NCBI GenBank assembly: GCA_963680875.1
Contig: OY804588.1
Coordinates: forward strand, 56,680,369-56,744,368
Source of the DNA: Bathymodiolus brooksi
Taxonomy: Eukaryota; Mollusca; Bivalvia; Mytilida; Modiolidae
DNA length: 64,000 nt
Direction of reading: 5' to 3'
A program made the translations under genes and the position numbers. The notes below the pieces were generated by a model. The model was not told the origin of the DNA and made no database searches. It was given only the letters and a program-made list of their open reading frames with translations. This document shows, in pieces, positions 1 to 63,925 of the stretch (positions are counted from its first letter, which is position 1; each line of letters starts with the position of its first letter).

Positions 1-260
1 AATTGGTACATATTTAGTCCTTAAGAGAATCTGGAACCCTATTGATTTTCAAAGTCATAGGTCAAAAAGTCAATGTCACCGGGTCAAATTTTTACTGTGT
101 AACATCCTTGTGAACACTAGAATCAACATCCTTCAATGGATGTTGACCAAACTTGGTACATACTTAGACCTTAAGAGAATCTGGAACCCTATTGATTTTT
201 AAGGTCACAGGGTCTAATTTTTAGGCGAGGGAATACGCCACGCTTTGCGTTGCCCTTGTT
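1..260. repeat. Helentron/pearl-like core repeats at window edge
   Basis: Two copies of a 151-bp unit (ggtacatatttagtccttaa at 5 and its variant at 156) followed by a GC-richer end around 221-262. The layout matches the core-repeat elements listed below; its left part is outside the window. Confidence 0.5.
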
Positions 261-1024
261 TCCATTGTGGTAATCTAAGGTGTCTTTTTTGAAATTATTG
301 GTGCCTTTAACAAATTTACTGTCTCCCAAATTTTTTACACCAGTCACAGGACATAAGCTGACTTTCTCCATCAAAATGTAGCCATTTGTACATTTGAAGC
401 CAGTGAGGTTGAAATGTTCTCTTCCTTTTTGTGGCATCGTATGCCTTATTACTTTCACGGGTGTCAACTTTCCGGTTGTGAAACTCCTGGTAAGAATTTC
501 CACATCTTTTTTTTATTGGAAAAATAACCTTGAACTCGTGATCATAGTCATAAAAATTCTTACATATAGCAGAGAAAAGAGTAGTTTATTTCGTGATGAC
601 TAAGGATTTTACATAAAATAGAAAACGATGTCCGCGCGGAACACAATTTCCGGAAATTGATAGTCGTAAATCACCTAGACACACGGTCTACGATAAAAGC
701 AACTTGGCCTAGACCGAGTGCAATTCTTCTAGCCTCGGTCTATTGGACCTACAGTAATTTCAAACCCTGATGTGTCATGGGAGAAATATACATATAAACT
801 ACACGATTTTTTGAAATTTGGACTGGTGATCAGTGAGGATGGAGGTATAGTAAACTGTACATCCATTCAATTATATCAGTCCGTGATCTTTTGAATGTGG
901 AATTGGCATCTACTTATGCAATTAACTCATTTCAAGGTCAGATGTCCAATTGGTATAACATTATAAATTTTATAATAAAATGACATAATTTTGGAGTAAA
1001 AAATGAATGTTTTTATAGATGTAG
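261..1024. other. Intronic sequence, nothing recognised
   Basis: PRRC2 intron upstream of the first visible exon. No conserved coding segment or RNA gene was seen. A 104-codon minus-strand frame at 189-503 shows no recognisable domain. Confidence 0.6.
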
Positions 1025-52395
<51,371 letters not shown>

Positions 52396-53610
52396 TGTAT
52401 TTTATATATCGTTGGAACCTTTTAATTTTAGAACTTAAAAAGTCTACATATTAACTGTTAGTTTTTGTCTTTTACTGTGTATTATATATAATGTGACTTT
52501 TATGGATAAAAAGCAGATGCTTGACTTATGCAAGACGGAACGATTACACATTTGTGTAAAGTTAGACATTTCAAATTTTGTGACAAGAATTTGGGTGAAG
52601 TTGGTGTATATTTGATATGCACAGACAAGTAAATGTGTGTTTCATGTGTAGTATTACATAGTTGTTTGTAAAGAATTTGCCTTTCTTTTGAAAATCCTTG
52701 AAAGTGTATTGCGACTTATAGATATAACTGGGTAGTTTGTATTTCTAGAGAAAACTACTATCTGTATGTTTTTTGCAACAAAAAAAGTGTGAAATCCATC
52801 GTTGTCTTTCAAACAGATTACATTGAAAAAAAACTGCTTTGCAAAATGCAAATCATCGAGTCATGTTTTTTGTGTGTGTGTGAAGATTTGTATTTGAATC
52901 CTTGAATCTCATTTTTGTATATCTTTTTGTACAAACAAACGGAAAATAGAAATAAGAACGTGGTAAGAGCAGAGCAGTCTGTTAAGATATAGTGATATTA
53001 TCATTATGTTTGAAGTAATAAATACTTGTGCCATGTATCTGTTAATGTACAAAATATACCTTGTATTAAGTAATGGATGTATGATTGTAGGAGATTTCTC
53101 ACTTAATACATTTTTTCCACCCAATTTTTACTGTGGGTTGTATTTCAGATATTACCCATTGTCATATGCATGTATGATATGACTTATAATAATTTTTCAT
53201 CTTTGTTCGGGAAAAAAACCGCCACGATATAACTGAAATATTAAGTGGCATTAAACACCATGACCCAGACCCTCATCGGGGGGTGGAAAAAGCTTAATGA
53301 TAAGAAAAAACATTCAATTCGCTGATGATTTATTGTGCCAATGTTACAGACATCTTTCATATACTGCTGTTATAATAATTGAGTATTGCCATGATATAAC
53401 TGAAAAATTGCTGAGTTGGCGGTAAACAACAATCACTCACTAATAATTGAGTAAAAGAAACACATGTCCCTGCTTTCTTGTGATGCTGTTCTTGAAAGTT
53501 TTCCAGTTTAATGAGATTTCTTTATTATTTATTTACATAGAGTATATTTTATACGTTTGTATATAGATTTGTAAATCTTTTAAATAAAAACAAAATGGGC
53601 ATTTTAATGC
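52396..53610 (+). other. PRRC2: PRRC2 3' UTR (minimal extent)
   Basis: AT-rich sequence after the stop, without open frames. AATAAA signals occur at 53,017-53,022 and 53,583-53,588; a further one at 56,207-56,212 could extend the transcript to about 56.2 kb. SINE-tail fragments lie at 53,217-53,270 and 53,385-53,440. Which signal is used cannot be told from sequence; 53,583 is a convenient minimal end. Confidence 0.55.
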
Positions 53611-56265
53611 ACAGCATCAGTACATATGATGTTAATTGCTATAAATTGTCTATTCATTCATTCACCAGGTTAATTTTTCTGTTTTGACAGCTCTGTACCG
53701 AATATTTTGTAATTGCCTAACATTTACAAAATGTTGGAACTAATAATTTTGTTTGTTTGTTGAAAATCTGTATAGCGTGTAAATATTGATGGAAACTTGT
53801 AGAGATGTAAAATAGTTCAACACACTTTTATTTTGAAAGAAAGGCATAATTCTTTGAACAAAAAAAAAAGATATTTTGTATATTTTATATTGTTATATAT
53901 TTTGTAATTTTATTATTTATTTATTAACATTGTTGGCAATATGGATGATTATCATTAATGTTATTTTGATGTGAAATTTTATCAGTGAGGGACTTGTGCT
54001 TGTTCAGTTTTGAACTAAAAACACTTTAGACAAAACGGTCTGTGGAATGGGTTGTTGATGATAAGTTTTTTTTGGAGGTGTTTCAAGTAATGAACACTCC
54101 CAGGTTGTTATGATACAAGTTGGTTTATAGATAGTTCGTGATGTGAATTATTGTTTCAGGTAGATATGTTCTCCATTGCTTTGTGTTACATATCCTACCC
54201 AGAGAGTTGTTTAAAAAGGGTTTTACGTGATAGCGCAGATACTAAAAAGGTTCAGCAGATAAACTCTAGATTTAATGCATTGAAAATGTTTCTGAGAAAC
54301 AAAAAATAGAATCGGAATAGATTCGAAACAAAAGAGAAAAGAAACGAAACTAAATGGACGATAAGATACTAAAATAAATAGCATAGACGATTTTTATTTG
54401 ATTCTTGATAACAAGACATAATATAACTGAATACAAGATCAAATAAAAACAAAAAATGAATTGCTAAAATGGCGAACACTATTAAAAAAAAATCGGTAAG
54501 TTGATAAATATGAAAAAATGTCCCCAGAAGACAAGATGTGCCCACTATTGCCCCAGTGGTGTTTCATCAGTGTTATAAATAGACAGGATTGTGTCATCAT
54601 CAAGCTGTATTGCCCCTGACAGTGATGTTGTACATAGTTCCTGTGTAGTAGGTCAAAGTGATAATAGACCTGTTCATTCTTTTAAGTGCCCCAAGAAAAG
54701 ATACAACAGGTTCTAATAAGTCACATGTGTGAGGTGATAATAACATATATTATATAGGTAGTTCTATTTCACTTGTAATGTATTTACATTTGATCGTTGT
54801 TTGATTTTTATTTTTGCAAGAGAAAAGCACGAGAGAGGTTTTTGCATGTCCGCAGGCATATCACAGTTCTTAACCTAAGCGTTAAAAATTAATCGTGATT
54901 GTCGTGGGAGTAAATGAAATGAAAATATTGTTTTAGAATGATCCACGGTTGTTTTCATTCATTTTAACAGTTTTAGTTCTAGTAATTTGACAAGGTGATT
55001 TAACAATATCTGTTATAACGTTTTTCATTGTACATTGTATATAAAGCCACAATATATTGTTGAATGTGGCATTAAACACCATAAACCCTAACCCGTACAT
55101 TGTATATGGGTCTATATAAATTTTATATCAGGATGTGGGCCGACTTGTGTGCCAGTTTAATTCTGTCTCATCATGGCCAAGTAAAATTGTATATAAAGTA
55201 TGCTAATTCCCACATGTTTGAATGTGTCGACAGGAGAGGAAAACAAATGTAGAGTCAAGAAGTGAGAACAAAATATTTGCAGTTATGGTATAAACTGTTG
55301 TATGCCAGCTTTATTATTTTTGTGAATATTTTCAATTTGACTTATCCAAGAATTTGTATTTTACTGTAGGACAAGTCAGTATAATATCTACATGCTGTAT
55401 AAAAGTTTAGACGAAATAATGTGGTGAAAATGACATGTATTACTTGGACTGTGTTGTGTTGTCTTAACAACAGATAAAAAGTTAAGTTGCAACGTATATA
55501 TCTTTTGACAGGAAATGTTATAAATCATCTGAATTATCTTCTTGAATTCCTAACAAAATCTGTTTTCAATTTCTATGGTATTATTTTAATATAAGTATTT
55601 ACAGTTACCTTAGACTTGGACTTCTAACTAAATTGAAAAAGGTTGTATTTCAATCTGATTAAAATTGCATCCCTCACTTGCTCCTCTTTACTCATATGTT
55701 GTGGCATGGGAAACCCCATTACCTTGCATGTGAGTGACTTACGACTTTTACCATCAAATGGAAATGACACTTGGGAGACTATGATAAAAGTGTTAATTAA
55801 TACTGATCTGCTTTGCATGCTATGAGCAATCCAATTTCCTGAAAAAGGTCATAACCCGTATATTTATCATATTATATATGTATGACACAAGGTCTCTCGC
55901 ATATGACCTGTACTGGGGTTTCATCAGATTTAGGTCACAACATCAGTAAAGGGGAGAAAGTGAGAAGTCTGATTTCAATCAGATTGGATGTATAAACACA
56001 TGTTTTATTTGGACATGCATGTGTTTTATTTGGACACACATGTGTGTTTTTTAATGTTTAAAAGGCTATAATTACTATGAAACATGTTCTAATTGACATT
56101 GATTATCTTCACCTTGCTTTTGTGTCTTAAAATGATTTATTTTATGTGTCACTTTCAGTGTTCTTTTGCTTCCATTTCATTTATATGTGGCTCTCGTTTA
56201 TCGTTGAATAAAGGAGCTATCTTGTAATAATTTACAGCTGTTTTACATTTCTTGCATAACAATAA
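53611..56265. other. AT-rich region, possible 3' UTR extension
   Basis: No exon, RNA gene or complete repeat seen. It holds only a short SINE A tail fragment near 55,042-55,095 and the AATAAA at 56,207. The sequence around that signal (gttgaataaaggagct) partly recurs at about 57,000. Low complexity and lack of repeats make a long 3' UTR plausible. Confidence 0.4.
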
Positions 56266-56620
56266 CCGCATCGGTGGTGTAATGGTTAGCGTGCTTGCCT
56301 CGACTGCGGTAGATCGTGGATTCGAGCCCCGGTCAGGTTAAACCAATGACTATGAAATTGGTATTTGTTGCTTCTCCACTAAGCATGCAGCATTAAGGAG
56401 AAAGAGCAAAAACTGGTTGGTGCGGAATCGGGATAATGTGTCCGAGTGGGGAGACGTCTATCCGCGGACTGTTGGTTCAGTGAGCTAGCACTATAAAATC
56501 CAACTCTGCGTATTTGCCTAGTTCAAAGCGGACCTCATCATCATTTCATTGAAAATTAACTTGTTCTCACCATGATATAGCTGAATGATTGCTGAGTTGG
56601 CGTTGAACAACACTCACACA
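56266..56620 (+). repeat. SINE family B, best full-length copy
   Basis: tRNA-like head ccgcatcggtggtgtaatgg, ttagcgtgcttgcctcgact and gtggattcgagccccggtc. Body aaggagaaagagcaaaaact and gtgagctagcactataaaat. Tail gatatagctgaatgattgct. A and B boxes are both recognisable. Confidence 0.92.
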
Positions 56621-56639
56621 CTCTTGCATAACAATAAAC

Positions 56640-56850
56640 CAAGCACGCTGAAGAAGATTGTGGATTCGATAACTAGCAGGTCAAACCAGCGATGTTAGAA
56701 TTAGAATTTACATTTGCACTTTCTCTGCTAAGCACACAGCATTTAAGTGTAAGAACATAAGACTTGTCTGGATAATGTGTGAAAAGCAGATTGTTGTTTC
56801 AATGAACTCGCACTAAAATTCCAGCTTTGTGTACTGCTCTAGTACAAAGA
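56640..56850 (+). repeat. SINE family B, decayed copy
   Basis: Aagcacgctgaagaagattg, gtgtgaaaagcagattgttg and gtactgctctagtacaaag mark the family; frequent gaps. Confidence 0.6.
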
Positions 56851-57381
56851 ACAAACTTGAAATGACAGGAAATTGCCACCTTGCACTTTGGTATCGCATT
56901 AATCTGGACGAACATCACTTTGATTACTGTTTTTTGATCTCATGGTTACAGTAGGAATTGTGTTTAAATATTAATTGTCAAAATTGAAGCCCTTTATTAT
57001 TGAATAAAGGAGCTAAAAAAACAAAGCAAAACATAACAAAAATACCTGTCTGCTAAACCTATAAATCCTGATTTAAGTGACTGTCCTAAAGTTTGTATTG
57101 CCATTTTAGGACAAGCACTGTTAAAGTCAGATCTTTGTTTCTATATTTAGTAAGAAATGATATGGATGTAAAAAATCGTGAGAGACTATCCAATATTACA
57201 CTTGGAAAAAAATGTAAGATAATCATAAAAAATGGTTTTTTTTTTTAAAGTTTTGTCTCCCATCCTACAACATTTTTCCCCTGCTTAATTCAAGCAGATG
57301 AAAAGCTAGAAATACTAGAATGGATGTAGCAATAGCAAGGATATCTCACTAGTGTTCCACACCCATATGGTCCAACTATTT

Positions 57382-57519
57382 AAGGATTGATTGCAATTTT
57401 TGTTCGGTTCATGAAGAAATAACCTCAATCGGATTGTATACACCGGGTTATGGAAGGGTGTGTACAACCTGATTTGAGGTTATTTCTAATGAACCGAACA
57501 CAATTTCGATCAATCCTTA
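57382..57519. mobile_element. Hairpin MITE with arms of about 60 bp
   Basis: Aaggattgattgcaattttt...ggttcat...ataacctcaat at the left is matched by the complement ending atcaatcctt, around a short centre near gggttatggaaggg. Arms differ at a few positions. Confidence 0.85.
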
Positions 57520-57571
57520 TAAATTAATTCAAACTGTTTTTGTTGTGATATTGAAAAATATATTTATTTTT

Positions 57572-59210
57572 AGCTCGCCTGAGGGTCATGTGAGCTATTG
57601 CCATCACTTGGCGTCCGTCCATCCGTAAACATTTCAATCTTCTTCTAGAGAACCACTGAAGCAAATGGGACCAAACGTGGCAGGAATGTTCATTTGCATG
57701 GTCTAACCAAGTGTTGTTACAATCGGTTATCCAACATGGCTGCCAGGGGCCATAAAAGCCTCTGATTGACTGAAATTTTTAATGATCTTCTTCTCCGATA
57801 CTACACAGAGGATGGAATTGAAAATTGTCATGAATGATCATTGCAAGCTGCTAACCAAGCATCGTTACTTTTTGGGCCGATTGAAAATCCAAGATGGCCA
57901 CCAGCGGGGGACATAATTTAACATAGCATATGTAAAACAAACTTCTTGACAAGAACCACTGGATGGATTGGAACCATACATGGCAGAAATGTTCCCGACA
58001 AGGTTCTGATCAATTGTGACTTTGTTCCGATCGGTTATCCAATATGGCTGCCAGGGGCCATAATAGCCTCTGATTGGCTGAAATTTCACTTCTCTGATAC
58101 TACATGGAGAATGGAATTGAAAATTGTCATGAATGATCATTGCAAGCTGCTAACCAAGTGTTGTTCCTTTTTGGACCGATTGAAAATCCAAGATGGCCAC
58201 CAGTGGGGGACATAATTTAACATAGCAACCCTATGGGAAATATGTAAAACAAACTTCTTCTCGAGAACCACAAGATGGCTGCTGTTACTAAATAGAAATG
58301 TCTTCAATTGTCCATTGCTGCTTTAGTATAAGTCAAAATGAGCTCAAATTTTAACTGCAGCTAGGAGTAGTTTAACATATATTCCTGGTTTTTCTGTGAA
58401 ATTTTTCTTTCAGCCGATTTATACCGATTATGCAAATTAGGCATATTTTGATGAAAGATCACATTTAAATCTTCTCCTCAGAAACCGCTGAACCAAATTA
58501 AACCAAGCCTGGCAGGGTGGGTCCCTTTCAAAATTATGTCTGACAGCCCCGCCCTCCATTTAAGATGGCTGCTGTTACTAAAAATAGAAATTTCTTCAAT
58601 TGTCCATTGCTGCTTTAGTATAAGTCAAAATGAGCTCAAATTTTAACTGCAGCTACATGGCAAGGAGTAGTTTAACATATATTCCAGGTTTTTCTGTGAA
58701 ATTTTTCTTTCAGCCGATTTATACCGATTATGCAAATTGGGCATATTTTGATAAAGGATCACATTTAAATCTTCTCTGATGAAAACGTTGAACCAAATTA
58801 AAGCAAATTTGGCTGGGATGGTCCTTGTGTGGTCCTTTTTCAATAGTGTGTCCGACAGCGCCGCCCTCCATTCAAAATGGCTGCTGTTACCAAAAATATA
58901 AATTTCTTTAGTTGTCAATTTCTGCTTTATTACAAATCAAAATGAACTCAAATTTTAACTGCAGCTACATGGCAATGAGTAGTTTAACATATATTCTGGG
59001 TTTTTCTGTGAGATTTTTTCAGCCAGTTTATTCCGTTTAGGAATATTGTGAGGTAAAAATCACATCAAAATCTTTTGCTCAGAAATTTGAGTTAAAATGA
59101 TCTTTGGGTGGCCCACTTCCAAAATTATGTGTAACACCCCCATTTTCTATCAACTTTCGATGTCAAATTGAAAACCAGGTGAGCGATTACAGGCTCCTGT
59201 GAGCCTCTAG
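57572..59210. repeat. Helentron/pearl-like element P6
   Basis: Tttttagctcgcctgaggg start; gcgtccgtccatccg; core units of two subtypes (ccaagatggccaccag; gctgctgttactaaaaatag); right end hairpin ggctcc/tgtgagcctctag before ttt. The 58.3-59.2 kb part is the near-twin of P5. Confidence 0.82.
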
Positions 59211-60049
59211 TTTCAAAATAAGGCAAATAATAGGAAATAAATTTAAATAACCCCAAAGGTGCCTCATTTAAAGAAAATCGCCTAATGACAACTGCACGCG
59301 ACGCCTTGAGAACGACGTCTATTTTTAGATTCCATTCATTGACAAATAACCTCAACTTTTTAAACCAATCAAAACACGTATAAAATGACATGCGACTAAA
59401 ATTAATTTATATGCATGTCTTATGCCAGATGGATCGTTTGGGTATTTTTGTGATACAAACTAAAACTACATACTTTACACAATATAAAAATTATAAAACT
59501 GAAATACATTAGTCAAATCAACAATCATATGGGTACTGGTGGCATGCTACTTGCCTTTTAAACACTGCTCTTGTGGATTTCAAGAGTACCAGGTAGGCAT
59601 ATTCTAGCCATCACAGATTGCAAAAATTGTTCTCCCCTTTCAACTTTACTTACTTTTCCAGTGGCTGTCAAAAATTGTTGCACTATTACTCTCCCTCCTT
59701 TCTATTAAATTTTTATGTCATCAGACCCAATTGGTGTTCTGTTGTCGGCGTCTATAAACTTTAATCTATTGGAACCAAACTTGGGTGGTCCTGAACATTT
59801 TATAAGGTGTTTGTTGTTGATCAGAAATCCAAGATTGCCATCATCACAGTACAAAGTTTGAACATAGGACTATGGGGAAATGAAAAGGTAATTTTAAGCT
59901 CGACTGGTCAAAGGTCATTTGAGCTTTACCATCACTTGGCGTCCGCTTATGTCCAAAACTTTCACATTTAAATCTCTGAAACCACTAAACCTAGTTAAAC
60001 CAAACTTGGGTGGTAACCTTTCAAACTTATATCCAACAGCCTCGCCTTA

Positions 60050-60420
60050 CATACCACATCGGTGGTCTAATGGTTAGATGGCTCGTCTCGAATGCGGTAG
60101 CTCGTGGGTTCGAGCCTCGGTCGGGTCAAACCAAAGACTATGAAATTGGTATTTGTTGCATCTCCGCTAAAAACGCAGCATTAAGGAGAAAGAGTAAAGA
60201 CTGGTTGGCTCGGAATCAGGAGAATGTGTCCGAGTGGAGCGACATGTCTATCTGTGGACTGTTGTTTCAGTGAGCTAGCACTATACAAATTCAACTAAGC
60301 GTGTTGTTCTAGTACAAAGCGGACCTCATCATCATCTCATTGAAAATTAACTTGTTCTCGACATGATATAGCTGAAAAATTGTTGAGTTGGCGCTAAACA
60401 ACAATAATACAGTCGCTTAC
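60050..60420 (+). repeat. SINE family B, full length
   Basis: Accacatcggtggtctaatg, gtgggttcgagcctcggtcg, body, and tail gatatagctgaaaaattgtt...ggcgctaaacaacaata. Inserted in P7. Confidence 0.9.
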
Positions 60421-60798
60421 TCCATTCAAGATAGCTGCTGTTACTAAAGATAGAAATTTCTTTGTATTGCAGCTTTATTATAAATGGAAATATGCTCTAA
60501 CTTTTAACTGCAGCTATATAACAATGAGTAGTTTAACATATATTTCGAGGTTTTCTGTGAAAAATTTCGTACAGCCGATTTATACAAATTACTGCAAATT
60601 AGGCATACATTATATTTCAATATAATATCGCGTTTAAATCTCTGAAACCGCAGAACCAATTTAAAACAAAATTTGGCTTGGGTGGCCCCCATTCAAACTT
60701 GTGTCCCTGCATTCTATTCAAGATGACGTCCGTTGATAAAAATATACATTTCTTTTATTATCTACTGCAGCTAAGTTAAAATGAGCTCAAATTTTAAC

Positions 60799-61013
60799 GG
60801 GGCCGTCGTGGTCGTGATCCTATGGTAGTTGGAATTACAACTACTTGTGCAATCAGTGCCTATCACCACTAAAATTGTGAGTTCGAACCCCGTTCATGGC
60901 GAGGTGTACTCGATACAACATTATGTGATAAAGTTTGCGGGTACTCCGGTTTCTTCCACCAATAAAACTGCAATATTGTTGAAAGTGGCGTTAAACACTA
61001 TGAACCTAAACCA
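60799..61013 (+). repeat. SINE family A with 12-bp TSD
   Basis: Ggggccgtcgtggtcgtgat to aacctaaacca, flanked by tcaaattttaac at 60,787-60,798 and 61,014-61,025. The target duplication confirms retroposition and sets both ends of the family. Confidence 0.92.
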
Positions 61014-61360
61014 TCAAATTTTAACTGCAACTACATGGCATGGAGTAGTTCAACATGTCTTCCGAGTTTTTCTGTGAAATTTTCTTTTCTGCAACTCGCT
61101 TCTTTTTTTCCCCACGTCAAAGGCATTTTCTGCTATACCATGTATTATGTATTCTGTAATCACCTCCTGCTTAGGAGATTTGTATAGCAATGCACATAAC
61201 ATACATTATCTAATAATAAAATCCTCCACCATAAGAATCATAATATTTACACACTGCGCAAAATATACATGTATATTTCTGCGGAATTTCATCAATAATG
61301 TTTACTTCACTATTTTATTGTTAAAATCTAAAAATAGCATTCTATATTATAGAATTGGTA

Positions 61361-63221
61361 CTACCGTTTCCCTTCTCTATATTTTCCAAGTCTATATCTC
61401 GTGCTGTGTAACATATAAAGTAGCCTTCTGCAATGAAATTCAAGCACTTCAAGCTCAACAATATTAAATTTCTTGTGTGTTATATTATTTCTTTGACACA
61501 ATATTGAACAGTTTATGATAATTCTTAGTTGATAATTTTTCATTAATTGTGAAAGATTGATTTTGCAGATATTATATAATTCTTTCGTTATCTCTGCTAG
61601 TATTGGCTTTCTTGCATTTTCTAGCAAGCAACAATTTAATACAAAATGTTCTATATCTTCAACATCCTGTCCACATGTTGGATCTACTTTATATTTGTTG
61701 ATATTTGCTCGGTTTGACTGTAATACGTAGGTACCACTCATGACCTTAAGTTTAATGGCAATTCTGTCCGCTTCTCTAGCTGAAGATATTTGTATTTGTA
61801 ATAGGGGTGGATTTTTCCTGGTGTGTATATATCTGGATTGAGAAATGTCAGAAATCTGTAGTAGTTTGAGATGTTAATTATTTCATCTTGCCAGTATCTA
61901 TAAACGTGCATATATACTCAGTAATGTCTTCCAATTTTCTTTTTTGGGTGGATTCTCTAATAATTGAATGATATCTGGGAGATCATACTTTATTAATATT
62001 TTCTTCATTTCTATAAACCAACTGGCACTGTCTACATCTTTAATGGATAACTGTCTTCTTGCAATTCAGAGCTTTCATGTGTATTTGACCTTCAATTGGT
62101 ATTAGTCCTGATAGTATGTAAGGTACAGGATCTGGAGTATTAGTTGGCAGAGAAAATATTTGTTTTAAAAGTTCCTTCATAAAAGTCTCTATTACTCTTA
62201 AATGGTTATTGGATGGTAATAAAATTTCTAGGCTATATATAGTAATGTTGGTATTACGAATGTTTTTATTAGATGTAATGAGGTTACTGGATCAAGTCCA
62301 TTATTTCCATGAAGTCCTACAGACAGTAGACTATAACAAGTCCTTCTGGCTTTGGTTATATTCTTGTTTATAGTGTCCATTATTGTATCTTTAACAGTGG
62401 ACGATCTTTGTATACCTAAGTGGGTTGTTGTATTTACTAAAGGTAGCTCTTTATCATGTATTTTTAAATGTGTAGATTTTTCACCTTTTGTTTTCTTACT
62501 TCCCATATCAATTACTACACTCTTTTCTGGTTGGATCTTATATTGTTGCTGTGTATAGTGATGTCATCAGCACATGCTGTTGCACAGCATTCTACGTCTC
62601 CAATCTTTACGCCCAGTCCAGAGTTTTTCAGCCTATGTAGTAGTGGGTCCACATAGATCTTGTATAGGTCCGCACTCAATATACCACCTTGACATACCCC
62701 TTGCTCAATATAGAAGCTCTCTGAAATATATATCCTTTCCATTTTATTGAGGTTTTAGCATTTGTGTGCATGCTATTGATAATTGTCCAATGATTATCAT
62801 CAAATCCTATGTGATATAGCTTTCGTAGCAAGTTTTTTTTTTTATGTACTACGACATCGAATGCCGACTTTGCATCTAACGCAACTATTATAAATGAATT
62901 ATTTTCATCCCAACTCTCTCTTCTGGCTTCTTCTAGAATGAATGCTGCATTTAACGGTGCTGACTTTTCAGTAAATCCTTTTTGTAGTGTACATTGGATT
63001 GGATCAGATTTCTTTCTAATTCGTGATTTTAGTATAGAGTCTATTATTTTAAAGATCACTGGAAGTACTGTTATTCCACGGTAATTTTTCACATTGATAT
63101 TTTCTCCTTTATTTTTAAACACTGGGGATAGTATTCCTGTTTTTACGTTATCTGGAACTTTTACTGTTTTAAATATTGCACATATTATGCCGTGGGTATG
63201 ATGATATATATTTTCTGACAA
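61361..63221 (-). pseudogene. Non-LTR retrotransposon (LINE) remnant, RT region
   Basis: Read on minus from 63,221 down, in broken frames. NVKNYRGITVLPVIFKIIDS, LQKGFTEKSAPLNAAFILEE and LDAKSAFDVV give the RT fingers and first palm Asp. EQGVCQGGILSADLYKIY and CADD (usually Y/FADD) lie at 62,742-62,515. THLGIQRS and HGNNGLDPVTSLHLIKT lie at 62,506-62,228. A C-terminal Cys/His segment CGQDVEDIEHFVLNC lies at 61,741-61,361. No endonuclease domain is present before OSTC, so the copy is 5'-truncated. Frameshifts make it inactive. Confidence 0.9.
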
Positions 63222-63439
63222 TCAATACAAAAAAAGTTGATATCAATGCTTACACTTGTTTTACAAGTGAACTTTTAATCAATATATTAAAACTCATCTT
63301 ATCTCAATATTTTGTTGACAAGTAAACAATTCAATTATGCTCGTTTTTAAAAAGTACATAATTTTATGAAATATTGTATGCTAATTAAAAAAACCAAATT
63401 TGATTTATCCCCCCTTTTGACTTACAGTAGATATATACA

Positions 63440-63642
63440 TTTTGTATCTATGAAATCTTATCCATTATATATTGTTACCAGGACACGTTTTTAGCAGACA
63501 TGGAGATTATGTCTCGTGTCGGACAATATCTCACGGGACCTAATTTTACAATATTATATATAGCTGTAGTCTTTCCTTTATCCATTGCCGTACAGTCGGT
63601 TTTTAACTTCCGGTTTGTTTGCCACATCAACAAATAAGCAGA
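63440..63642 (+). promoter_or_regulatory. OSTC: Probable OSTC promoter and 5' UTR with ETS-type site
   Basis: The 200 bp before the OSTC start contain no repeat. They include ACTTCCGGTTTG at about 63,605-63,616, the canonical ETS/GABP core (CTTCCGG) frequent at housekeeping promoters. There is no TATA box close to the start codon. The transcription start cannot be placed. Confidence 0.4.
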
Positions 63643-63781
63643 ATGGAAGCAGTTTACAGTGTTCCATACTCATTATTAGTTTGTCCAAATTTGAAATTGA
63701 AACGTCCATCATGGCTTCGACAACCCACAGCGATGACCATGTTTGCATTTGTGCTGGGTTCTTATTTCCTTGTGACTGGAG
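63643..63781 (+). CDS. OSTC: OSTC (DC2) exon 1, rest outside window
   Basis: Encodes the N-terminus of the small multipass subunit that docks the STT3A oligosaccharyltransferase to the ER translocon for co-translational N-glycosylation. The 46 residues include [20 protein letters not shown] and the first membrane helix [18 protein letters not shown]. These are collinear with the start of human OSTC (VPFLVLECPNLKLKKPPWL...SYFLITGG). The ATG has an A at -3 and G at +4. The exon is ended at the gtatga donor in phase 1; the frame stays open and reads GMI beyond it, so the exon could extend a few codons. The remaining two helices must lie past 64,000. Confidence 0.9.
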
Positions 63782-63794
63782 GTATGATTTTGAG

Positions 63795-63925
63795 TAGTCC
63801 GAGATTCCTCTGTCGTAGGAGAAAAATCCAATGCACGTGTGTGCATCTCAAAATCTAGTCCGAGATTCCTCTGTCGTTTAACGGCATTTATAAAGTTGCT
63901 GTAGCCGTTGGATTTTTCTCCTACG
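63795..63925. repeat. Direct and inverted repeats in OSTC intron 1
   Basis: A 22-bp direct repeat (63,795-63,816 and 63,856-63,877, core gtccgagattcctctgtcgt) overlaps a perfect 18-bp inverted repeat (63,814-63,831, cgtaggagaaaaatccaa, with its complement at 63,908-63,925). Confidence 0.85.

Larger units (their letters stand above)
59896..61090. repeat. Helentron/pearl-like element P7 with two nested SINEs
   Basis: Left end aagctcgactggtcaaaggt, ggcgtccgcttatgtcc, and decayed core units. SINE B is inserted at about 60,050 and SINE A at 60,799; the host sequence resumes at 61,014 (tcaaattttaactgcaacta). Confidence 0.72.

Noticed and set aside
189..503. 104-codon minus-strand frame
   Set aside because: No domain recognised and it overlaps repeat-like sequence; cannot be supported as a gene.
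56266..56340. tRNA gene candidates with A and B boxes
   Set aside because: These are the heads of SINE B copies; the sequence continues into the SINE body and there is no proper anticodon arm or acceptor pairing.
63585..63797. 70-codon frame overlapping the OSTC start in another frame
   Set aside because: The OSTC frame has clear homology and a good start context; the other frame has none.
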